This document shows, piece after piece, positions 51,145-57,853 of a stretch of DNA of 64,000 nt (positions within the stretch are counted from its first letter, which is position 1; each line of letters begins with the position of its first letter). The position numbers were made by a program, and so were the translations under genes. Source of the DNA: Altererythrobacter sp. C41 (lineage in GTDB: Bacteria; Pseudomonadota; Alphaproteobacteria; Sphingomonadales; Sphingomonadaceae); assembly GCF_016803135.1 (NCBI RefSeq), contig NZ_JAEVFE010000001.1:620001-684000 (forward strand), in the 5' to 3' direction. The notes under the pieces are model-generated. The model was not told the origin of the DNA, did no database searches, and saw nothing but the letters and a program-made list of their open reading frames with translations.

Positions 51145-53868
51145 ATGCCCGAACCGGTGCCCCTTCCCGCGCTCCATGCCAGCCATGCCGGAACCTGGCT
51201 GCGCGACGCCAATGGCGCGACCCGCGGGTGCTCCAAGGGCGAGGCGATCATGGCCGCGGCAGATACGCCCGTGCTGCTGCTCAACGCGCCGCTGGTCGCG
51301 ACCCGGCTGGGTTATCCCGACCTTTCGGGGCTCGACCTGCTGGAGCTGTTCGCCTTCGTCCACCCCGCCCGCTTCTGCGTTCCGACGCCCAAGGGGCTGG
51401 CTCACGCGCTGGGACTGAGAGAGCCGGAAAGCGACCACAAGGTACCCGAACTGCTCCAAGAGGCCGCAGGTGCGCTGCTGGAGACCTGCGCCAGTCCCGA
51501 CTGGGCGGAGCGCGAAGGCGCATGGTCGGCGCTCCAGTCGCTCGTCCGGCTACGCTGGCCGTGGGCGCAAGTTCTGGCGCCGCATGTCGCGCGGCCGGAG
51601 CGGGCGGAGAAGTGGCTGTTCTCGCGCCTGCCCGAATGGGAGGAGGCGCCGGACCGCCCGCCGCCCGGACAAGTGCTGATCGAGGAGCCGGAGATCGAGG
51701 CGCAGCTTGCGCACCTCACCGGCGCGGGATCGGAACGGCGCGAGGGGCAGCGGCTCTATGCGCGCGAGGTGGGGAAGGTCTTCGCGCCGCGGGCGAAGCG
51801 CGCCGCGCCGCACCTGCTGCTGGCACAGGCCGGGACCGGCATCGGCAAGACCCTTGGTTACCTCGCCCCCGCTTCGCTCTGGGCCTCGGCGGCGCGGGGC
51901 ACGGTATGGGTCTCGACCTATACCAAGAACCTCCAGCGCCAGCTCCGCGGGGAAAGCCGCCGTGCCTGGCCCGAACGACGGGCCGACGGCACGCAGCCCG
52001 TCGTCGTGCGCAAGGGGCGCGAGAACTATCTGTGCCTGCTCAATCTCGAGGACGCGCTGCAGGGCGGCTTCGGCGGGCGGGCGGCGATTCTTGCCCACCT
52101 GGTCGCGCGCTGGGCCGGCTATAGCCGCGATGGGGACATGATCGGCGGCGACTTGCCGGGTTGGCTCGGCACGCTGTTCCGCAAGCGCGGGATCGCGGCG
52201 CTGACCGATCAGCGGGGCGAATGCGTCTACGCCGGCTGCCCGCACTACCGCAAATGCTTCATCGAACGCGCCGCGCGCGCCTCGGCGCAGGCAGATCTCG
52301 TCATCGCCAACCATGCGCTGGTGATGATCAACGCGGCGCGCGGGCGGGACCATGCGCAGCGTCCGACGCGGATCGTGTTCGACGAGGGGCACCACGTCTT
52401 CGATGCCGCCGACAGCACGTTCGCCGCCGCCCTGACGGGGCAGGAGGCGATCGAGCTCCGCCGCTGGATCGTCGGGCCGGAACGCAAGAATAAGGGCCGC
52501 CGCCGCGGGCTGGCGGCACGCCTCGCCGACGTGGCAAGTTACGACGACGCGGGCGGGGAGGCGATCGAGGCGGCGCTGGAGGCGGCGCAGGCGCTGCCAT
52601 CCGACGGCTGGCTCCAGCGCCTCAACGACGGCGAGCCTTACGGCCCGCTCGAAGCCCTCCTCGCGGCAGTGCGCGCCTGCACTTACGCGCGCGACGAAAG
52701 CGGCGGGCAGGAGGCCGGCTACGGCATCGAGACCGAAGCCGCGGGCCTGCCGGGCAACCTGATCGAACAGGCGCAGGCGGCGCGCGACGCACTCGCCGCC
52801 ATCCGCCGCCCCTTGGTCAAGCTCGGTGTGCGGCTGGAAGCGGTGGTGGAGGAGGCGCCCGACTGGCTCGACGGCCAGGGCCGCGCCCGGATCGAAGGCG
52901 CGCGCCATTCGCTCGCCTGGCGAGTCGACCTGCTGCAGGCATGGGAAGCGCTGCTCGATCGGCTCGGCGGCCCGGCGGACCCGGAGTTCGTCGACTGGCT
53001 GGCGGTCGACCGCAGCGAGGCGCGCGAGTTCGACGTCGGCATCCACCGCCGCTGGCTCGACCCGATGAACCCCTTCGCCCGCGTCGTTCTCGAACCTGCG
53101 CACGGCGTGATGCTCACCAGCGCGACGCTACGCGATGGCGACGACTGGCAGAACGCGATCGCACGCTCGGGAGCGCCGCATATCGAGGTCGAGCCGATGC
53201 TCGCGCACGCGGAAAGCCCGTTCGACTACGCGGCGCGCGCGGAGGTGCTGATCGTGACCGACGTGAAGCGGGGCGATCTCCCTGCGCTCGCCGGCGCCTA
53301 TGCGCGGCTGATCGAAGCGGCGGGCGGCGGGGTGCTCGGCCTGTTCACCGCGGTCCGGCGGCTGCGCGCGGTCCACGGACGGATCGCCGACCGGCTCGCA
53401 CGCGCCGGCCTGCCGCTCTATGCGCAGCATGTCGATCCGATCGACACCGGCACGCTGGTCGACATCTTCCGCGACGACCCCGCCGCAAGCCTGCTCGGCA
53501 CCGATGCCTTGCGCGATGGGGTGGACGTTCCCGGCCGCTCGCTGCGCTGCGTGGTCATGGAGCAGGTCCCCTGGCCCCGCCCCGACATCCTCCACCGCGC
53601 GCGCCGTGCGGCCAACGGCGGCAGCGCTTACGACGACCGCATCATCCGCGCGCGCCTGGCGCAGGCGTTCGGGCGCCTGATCCGCTCGAAGGACGACGCG
53701 GGCCATTTCGTCGTGCTCTCCTCCGCCTTCCCCAGCCGGCTTCTCGGCGCCTTCCCCGCCGGCACGCCTGTCATCAGGCTGACGCTGGCGGACGCTTTAC
53801 AACGCGTGGCCGCCGGTGTTTCAGGGGCCGAAGCCGCACGGGAATCAGAGGACCGCCAGCCGTCGTGA
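51145..53868 (+). CDS. ATP-dependent DNA helicase, DinG/XPD type
   Basis: 907-aa superfamily 2 helicase. An N-terminal region of about 200 aa without clear motifs precedes Walker A (AGTGIGKT, 229-236), an Fe-S cluster domain with Cys297, Cys360, Cys365 and Cys371, the Walker B box DEGHH (from 413), and SATLRDGDDW in the second half. The last quarter carries the C-terminal helicase domain (GTDALRDGVDVPG, then GRLIRSKDDAG). The family unwinds DNA 5' to 3', often acting on R-loops or damaged forks. The SixA gene begins in its stop codon (GTGA). A GTTC repeat upstream has the wrong spacing for a LexA box. Confidence 0.9.
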   Translation: MPEPVPLPALHASHAGTWLRDANGATRGCSKGEAIMAAADTPVLLLNAPLVATRLGYPDLSGLDLLELFAFVHPARFCVPTPKGLAHALGLREPESDHKVPELLQEAAGALLETCASPDWAEREGAWSALQSLVRLRWPWAQVLAPHVARPERAEKWLFSRLPEWEEAPDRPPPGQVLIEEPEIEAQLAHLTGAGSERREGQRLYAREVGKVFAPRAKRAAPHLLLAQAGTGIGKTLGYLAPASLWASAARGTVWVSTYTKNLQRQLRGESRRAWPERRADGTQPVVVRKGRENYLCLLNLEDALQGGFGGRAAILAHLVARWAGYSRDGDMIGGDLPGWLGTLFRKRGIAALTDQRGECVYAGCPHYRKCFIERAARASAQADLVIANHALVMINAARGRDHAQRPTRIVFDEGHHVFDAADSTFAAALTGQEAIELRRWIVGPERKNKGRRRGLAARLADVASYDDAGGEAIEAALEAAQALPSDGWLQRLNDGEPYGPLEALLAAVRACTYARDESGGQEAGYGIETEAAGLPGNLIEQAQAARDALAAIRRPLVKLGVRLEAVVEEAPDWLDGQGRARIEGARHSLAWRVDLLQAWEALLDRLGGPADPEFVDWLAVDRSEAREFDVGIHRRWLDPMNPFARVVLEPAHGVMLTSATLRDGDDWQNAIARSGAPHIEVEPMLAHAESPFDYAARAEVLIVTDVKRGDLPALAGAYARLIEAAGGGVLGLFTAVRRLRAVHGRIADRLARAGLPLYAQHVDPIDTGTLVDIFRDDPAASLLGTDALRDGVDVPGRSLRCVVMEQVPWPRPDILHRARRAANGGSAYDDRIIRARLAQAFGRLIRSKDDAGHFVVLSSAFPSRLLGAFPAGTPVIRLTLADALQRVAAGVSGAEAARESEDRQPS

Positions 53869-54392
53869 AGAGTTTGGGATTGCTGCGCCACGCGAAGTCG
53901 GACTGGGACGACGTGGGCAAGCGCGACTTCGATCGCGGCCTCAACGCCCGCGGGCGCAAGGGTGCGCGGCTGATCGGCCGGCACATAATCGAGCATGGCT
54001 TCGAATGGGACCTGCTGCTCGCCAGTTCCGCCGAACGGGTGCGCCAGACGCTTGCTGCGGCGCTCCCCGGCGCCGAGCTGCGGTGGGACGAGCGCCTCTA
54101 TCTCGCAAGCGCGGAGACCATTCTCGACGTCATTCGCGAGAATGCGGGGAGCGCGGATGCGGTGCTTGTCGCCGGGCACAATCCGGGCCTGCAGGAAGTG
54201 CTCTTCGCACTCGTCCCTCCCTCGGCCGAGAACGGCCTGTTCGACGAAGCGGCGACCAAATATCCGACCGCGACATTCGCGGTGTTCGAGCTCGACATCG
54301 ACGACTGGGCCGACCTGGCGCCCGGCTGCGGGCGGCTGGTCCACTTCAAGCGCCCGCGCGATCTCGACCCCGCGCTGGGGCCGGAGGAGTAA
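53865..54392 (+). CDS. sixA: Phosphohistidine phosphatase SixA family
   Basis: 175-aa histidine phosphatase. The RHG-type motif is LLRHAKSDW with catalytic His9; the second His105 is in VAGHNPGLQE; Arg and Glu in the intervening region complete the usual site. In E. coli, SixA dephosphorylates the phosphohistidine of PtsN-system or ArcB-type proteins. The start is GTG, overlapping the helicase stop by 4 nt, so translation is coupled. Confidence 0.85.
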   Translation: MKSLGLLRHAKSDWDDVGKRDFDRGLNARGRKGARLIGRHIIEHGFEWDLLLASSAERVRQTLAAALPGAELRWDERLYLASAETILDVIRENAGSADAVLVAGHNPGLQEVLFALVPPSAENGLFDEAATKYPTATFAVFELDIDDWADLAPGCGRLVHFKRPRDLDPALGPEE

Positions 54393-54424
54393 GCAGTCCA
54401 GGAACCGAAGTCCGCCCATCAATC

Positions 54425-54535
54425 GTCATGCTGAACTTGTTTGTGCTTTGCACAACTTCGCTTCCAGCACCCGGCGCGCCTTCAGAACCGGCGGCGCGAG
54501 AGGAGAAATGGGCCCTGAAACGAGTTCAGGGTGAC
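54425..54535. repeat. Degenerate inverted repeat with GTCATGCTGAACTTGTTT arm
   Basis: Left arm begins GTCATGCTGAACTTGTTTG (54425). Right side reads CCTGAAACGAGTTCAGGGTGAC, ending at 54535. These are imperfect inverted arms around about 70 nt. The GTCATGCTGAACT...GTTCAG form recurs across many Sphingomonadales genomes (from memory). It occupies the gap between the convergent sixA and soxR genes. Confidence 0.6.
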
Positions 54536-54571
54536 GGGGTTCAATGACGCGAACTTTTTCCGCCGTGAACT

Positions 54572-55018
54572 CTACGCCATCTCGCGCAGGACGCGCGGCC
54601 CCGGGCCCTGCTCGCCTGCCTTGTCGTCCGGATTGTACAACCTGCAATGCTTGAGGCTGAGACAGCCGCAACCGATGCAGCCGTCGAGATTGTCGCGCAT
54701 CGCCTCGAGCTGCGCGATCCGGCGGTCGAGGCGATCGCGGATCGCCTCGCTGATCTTCCACCAGTCGAAGCTGGTCGGGGTGCGCCCTTCCGGCAGCCGC
54801 GTGAGCTGCTCGGCGATCTCCTCCAGCGTCAGCCCGAGCTTCTGCGCGATCAGGATGAAGCTGAGGCGGCGGATGTCCGAGCGGAGAAACCGCCGCTGAT
54901 TGCCGCCGGTGCGGTGCGCCCGCAGCAACCCCTTGTCCTCGTAGAAGCGGATCGCCGAGGTCGAGAGGCCCGTGCGGCGGGCGAGCATGCCGATGGGCAG
55001 GAGGTCACTGGCTTTCAT
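54572..55018 (-). CDS. soxR: Redox-sensitive transcriptional activator SoxR
   Basis: 148-aa MerR-family regulator. The N-terminal winged helix contains IGMLARRTGLSTSAIRFYED. The 2Fe-2S cluster cysteines are Cys114, Cys117, Cys119 and Cys125 in CIGCGCLSLKHC, the exact C-x2-C-x-C-x5-C spacing of SoxR. Start at 55018 is preferred; an ATG two codons earlier is possible. It is divergent from the VOC gene, with a SoxR box between. In non-enteric bacteria SoxR usually senses redox-active metabolites rather than controlling soxS (established); that is likely here as no soxS is seen. Confidence 0.93.
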   Translation of the reverse strand: MKASDLLPIGMLARRTGLSTSAIRFYEDKGLLRAHRTGGNQRRFLRSDIRRLSFILIAQKLGLTLEEIAEQLTRLPEGRTPTSFDWWKISEAIRDRLDRRIAQLEAMRDNLDGCIGCGCLSLKHCRLYNPDDKAGEQGPGPRVLREMA

Positions 55019-55048
55019 ACGCATCCATTAACCGACAAACATGCTTGA

Positions 55049-55066
55049 CCTCAAGTCAGCTTGAAG
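55049..55066. promoter_or_regulatory. SoxR box and overlapping promoter
   Basis: CCTCAAGTCAGCTTGAAG is an 18-bp near-palindrome that matches the SoxR operator CCTCAAGTTnACTTGAGG except at a few bases. It follows a TTGACC -35-like element (55045-55050) and precedes CATGAA (55070-55075) with a 19-nt spacer, the long spacer typical of SoxR/MerR promoters. Orientation points to the VOC gene. Confidence 0.75.
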
Positions 55067-55133
55067 TTGCATGAATGCGAGCACCCGATTCGCCGATGCA
55101 CGATGTACCGGCGGGACAACAAGGAGTGCCAAT

Positions 55134-55505
55134 ATGCCCAAGGGCCAACTCGAACACGCCAACCTCACCGTCACCGACCCGCAGCGCAGTGCCGCATTGC
55201 TGGAGAAGCTATGCGACTGGCACGAGCGATGGCGCGGCCCGGCGATGAACGGCGGGGAGACCATCCACGTCGGCAACGAGACGACCTACCTTGCCCTCTA
55301 CACCAATCCGGATGCCACCGGTGGGTATCGCAAGGGCGTGCCGCTCAACCACGTCGGTCTGCTGGTCGATGATCTGGAGACCGCCGAAGAGATCGTCATC
55401 GAAGCGGGTCTGGAACCCTTCGGCCACGCCGATTACGCGCCCGGGCGGCGGTTCTATTTCTTCGACTGGGACGGGATCGAATTCGAAGTGCTCAGCTATC
55501 TCTGA
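55134..55505 (+). CDS. VOC-superfamily (glyoxalase-like) protein, SoxR target
   Basis: 123-aa VOC-fold protein: QLEHANLTVTDPQRSAALLE at the start, LNHVGLLVDD in the middle, and GRRFYFFDWDGIEFEVLSY at the end are typical of glyoxalase/dioxygenase/bleomycin-resistance-type proteins. AAGGAGTG lies upstream of the ATG. The SoxR box stands about 70 nt upstream, so it is probably induced by redox-cycling compounds. Substrate unknown; metal ligands cannot be assigned with confidence. Confidence 0.85.
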   Translation: MPKGQLEHANLTVTDPQRSAALLEKLCDWHERWRGPAMNGGETIHVGNETTYLALYTNPDATGGYRKGVPLNHVGLLVDDLETAEEIVIEAGLEPFGHADYAPGRRFYFFDWDGIEFEVLSYL

Positions 55506-55512
55506 TCGACGT

Positions 55513-55554
55513 CGCCCCTCCCCGTTCTCTCGCGTCGCGAACGGGGAGGTGGCG
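55513..55554. terminator. Strong bidirectional hairpin between VOC and ubiA
   Basis: CTCCCCGTTC (55518-55527) and GAACGGGGAG (55539-55548) are perfect 10-nt inverted arms with an 11-nt loop, extended by CGCC and GGCG outside. It stands just after the VOC stop and before the convergent ubiA stop. No long T run follows, so it may act as a transcript 3' end stabiliser or a weak terminator. Confidence 0.7.
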
Positions 55555-55584
55555 CATTCGGCCCATGACGGCGACGAAGGGCGT

Positions 55585-56487
55585 TCAGGCGTTGCCGACC
55601 ACGAAACAGGCGGCCGCCACCAGCGCCCCGGTCCATCGGTTCGCCCGGAACCGCTCGAGGGGGTTGGCCGGATCGGCCGGGTCGAGCGTCGCCACCTGCC
55701 AGCCGAGATGAATCGCCGCCGGGGCCAGTGCCAGCAGCGCCAGCCAGTCTTCGCGCAGGAGCCAGAACGCGAGCGCCCACAGCGCGACCGCGCCGCCGTA
55801 GAACAGCGCCACTCCCGGCTTCACGCGCCGCCCCAGCCGCAGCGCTGAGGAGCGGATGCCGACGAGTGCGTCGTCCTCCCGGTCCTGCAAGGCGTAGATC
55901 GTGTCGTAGCCGATCACCCACAGTACACACCCGGCGTAGAGTGCTGCGAGAACCTCCCAGTTGTCGGAGCGCAGCGCGATCCAGGCAACCGGCGCGCCCC
56001 AACTGAACACGAGCCCGAGCCATGCCTGCGGCCACCATGTAATGCGCTTCATGAAGGGATAGGCGGCGACCAGCGCCAGGCTCGTCAGCGCGACGAGCTG
56101 CGCCTGCCACCGCAATTGCAGCAGCACGACGAGGCCGACGAGGCACAAAGCCAGAAGCCAGGCCCAGGCGAGCTTCTTCGAAACGCGGCCACTCGCCACT
56201 GGGCGCAGCGCGGTACGGGCCACCTGCCGGTCGAGGTTCGCATCGACGATGTCGTTGTAGACGCATCCCGCCCCGCGCATCGCCACGCTGCCGAGGAGGA
56301 GCCACAGCAGCAGTTCCCACTGCCAACCCGCGCCGGCGAGCCAGAGGCCGTAGACGCAGGGCCAGAACAGCAGCCACCAGCCGATCGGCCGGTCGAAGCG
56401 GGCGAGCTGCGCGAGATCCCGCGGCATCTGCGGCAGGCGCGCGACTATCCCGCGGTGTTCGCTGTCGGGTACGATCTGCTCGGTCAT
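55585..56487 (-). CDS. ubiA: 4-hydroxybenzoate polyprenyltransferase
   Basis: 300-aa membrane enzyme that attaches the polyprenyl chain to 4-hydroxybenzoate in ubiquinone synthesis. The first Asp-rich motif is YNDIVDANLDRQVART and the second is DTIYALQDREDD; both bind the prenyl diphosphate through Mg2+. Eight to nine helices are visible. Start at 56487 (MTEQIVPDSE) is preferred to a longer frame. It lies downstream of the amidase gene on the same strand; the pairing with amidase is not an obvious functional link. Confidence 0.94.
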   Translation of the reverse strand: MTEQIVPDSEHRGIVARLPQMPRDLAQLARFDRPIGWWLLFWPCVYGLWLAGAGWQWELLLWLLLGSVAMRGAGCVYNDIVDANLDRQVARTALRPVASGRVSKKLAWAWLLALCLVGLVVLLQLRWQAQLVALTSLALVAAYPFMKRITWWPQAWLGLVFSWGAPVAWIALRSDNWEVLAALYAGCVLWVIGYDTIYALQDREDDALVGIRSSALRLGRRVKPGVALFYGGAVALWALAFWLLREDWLALLALAPAAIHLGWQVATLDPADPANPLERFRANRWTGALVAAACFVVGNA

Positions 56488-56544
56488 CGCGTTCGCCCTA
56501 CCGTGGCCGCGTCGGTGCGTCATCCATCGATGCGCGCCGAACGG

Positions 56545-57414
56545 CTACGACCCCGCCTGCCGCGCGAAGTAGATGCGGATCGCGCGCGCCATCACCTGGG
56601 CAAAGCGCTCCTGCCCCTCGGGAGTGGCGAGGCGCTCGGCATCTTCGGGATTGGTGATGAAACCGGATTCGTAGAGCACCGCCGGCACGTCGGGCGCGCG
56701 GAGCACGGCGAGCGCGGCCGAGCGGCGCGGCCGGGGATGAAACGTCAGCGTCCCTTCCCCTTCGCGCAGGACGAGGCTCGTGAACTCGGCCGATTCCGCC
56801 TGCACGCGGCGCTGCGACAGTTCCACGAGGATCGCACTGACCTGCTCGCTCTGCCCCTCGATCCGCACCCCGTTGAGCCGGTCGGCGTTGTTCTCCCGCT
56901 CCGCAAAGCGCGCAGCCGCTTCGCTCGATGCCTGCGCTGAGAGCGTATAGATACTCGCGCCGCTGGCTTCGCTCGCCGCGGCCGCTGAGTCCGCGTGGAT
57001 CGAGAGGAACAGGTCGGCGCTCATCCTGCGCGCGATTTCCGGCCGTTCCTCGAGCACCAGAAAGCTGTCGTCCTCGCGAGTCAGCGCCACCCGGATGCCG
57101 CCATCCTGCACGAGCCGGTCGCGCAATGCGAGCGCGAGGCCGAGCGCGATATCCTTCTCACGGTATCCCTCGACGCTCGCTCCGGGATCCTTTCCGCCGT
57201 GCCCCGGATCGATCACCACGAGCGGCCGCGAGCGATCGGGCGGGCCATGGATCATCGGCAGGTCGACGGGTGCCCCGGCCTCGGGAAGCGGCAGGCGCAC
57301 CACATAGTCCCGCCCGAGATGCGGCACCGGAATCGTCAGACCGAGCGCATAGAGCGCGGCCAGCAAAGCCAGCGGCGCGAGGAAAATCAGCCAGATCTGT
57401 AGCCGCATGGACAT
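56545..57414 (-). CDS. N-acetylmuramoyl-L-alanine amidase (Amidase_3)
   Basis: 289-aa zinc amidase that removes stem peptides from peptidoglycan in the periplasm, used in cell separation. The N-terminal hydrophobic segment (about 5-27) serves as a signal or anchor. Zinc-site motifs are VVIDPGHGGKDPG (first His), REKDIALGLAL with Glu, LFLSIHADS (second His), and VLYESGFITN with the catalytic Glu. No AMIN domain is visible. Divergent from rne across 439 nt. Confidence 0.9.
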   Translation of the reverse strand: MSMRLQIWLIFLAPLALLAALYALGLTIPVPHLGRDYVVRLPLPEAGAPVDLPMIHGPPDRSRPLVVIDPGHGGKDPGASVEGYREKDIALGLALALRDRLVQDGGIRVALTREDDSFLVLEERPEIARRMSADLFLSIHADSAAAASEASGASIYTLSAQASSEAAARFAERENNADRLNGVRIEGQSEQVSAILVELSQRRVQAESAEFTSLVLREGEGTLTFHPRPRRSAALAVLRAPDVPAVLYESGFITNPEDAERLATPEGQERFAQVMARAIRIYFARQAGS

Positions 57415-57853
57415 TGCGCGGCGTTGTTACGGCGTTGCGGGCGCAGAGCGCAACATGGTTGCCGAACTAGACCGGCAGTGCTAGCGCTGGCAGGCCGACA
57501 TCCGGCCCGTCCAAGCCCGCCTTTCACACTTTCGTGCTGGCCGGCGGGAGAACGATCGGCAGGCTCGGAAGTCCCTTCCCGGGCTTTACGCAACAGGTTG
57601 ATGCAAGACATGAGAAGCCCCTCCCAACCCCTGACGACGCTGCCCCTGGCATGCGTCGCGGCATGGGCGGACCGGGCGGCGCAAAGCAGGCGCATTCGCA
57701 TGTCAGCAGACACATCATTCCGGCGCCTCTGGACGATCCAGAGCGACCGGTCCGACAATGCCGCCCATCGCAGTTCGATCGGCGGTTTCCACACATATGC
57801 GCGCGTTCTCCCGACAGGCCTCGGCCTGAGGGCACGCGCACGGAGAATTCTAA
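57415..57853. other. 439-nt intergenic region: rne leader and divergent promoters
   Basis: The longest gene-free stretch of the window. It should contain the promoters of the amidase gene (minus) and of rne (plus). GGAGAA stands 6-10 nt before the rne ATG. No conserved hairpin, riboswitch or small ORF is convincingly seen. In E. coli the rne 5' leader mediates autoregulation; a comparable function is inferred only by analogy. Confidence 0.5.
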
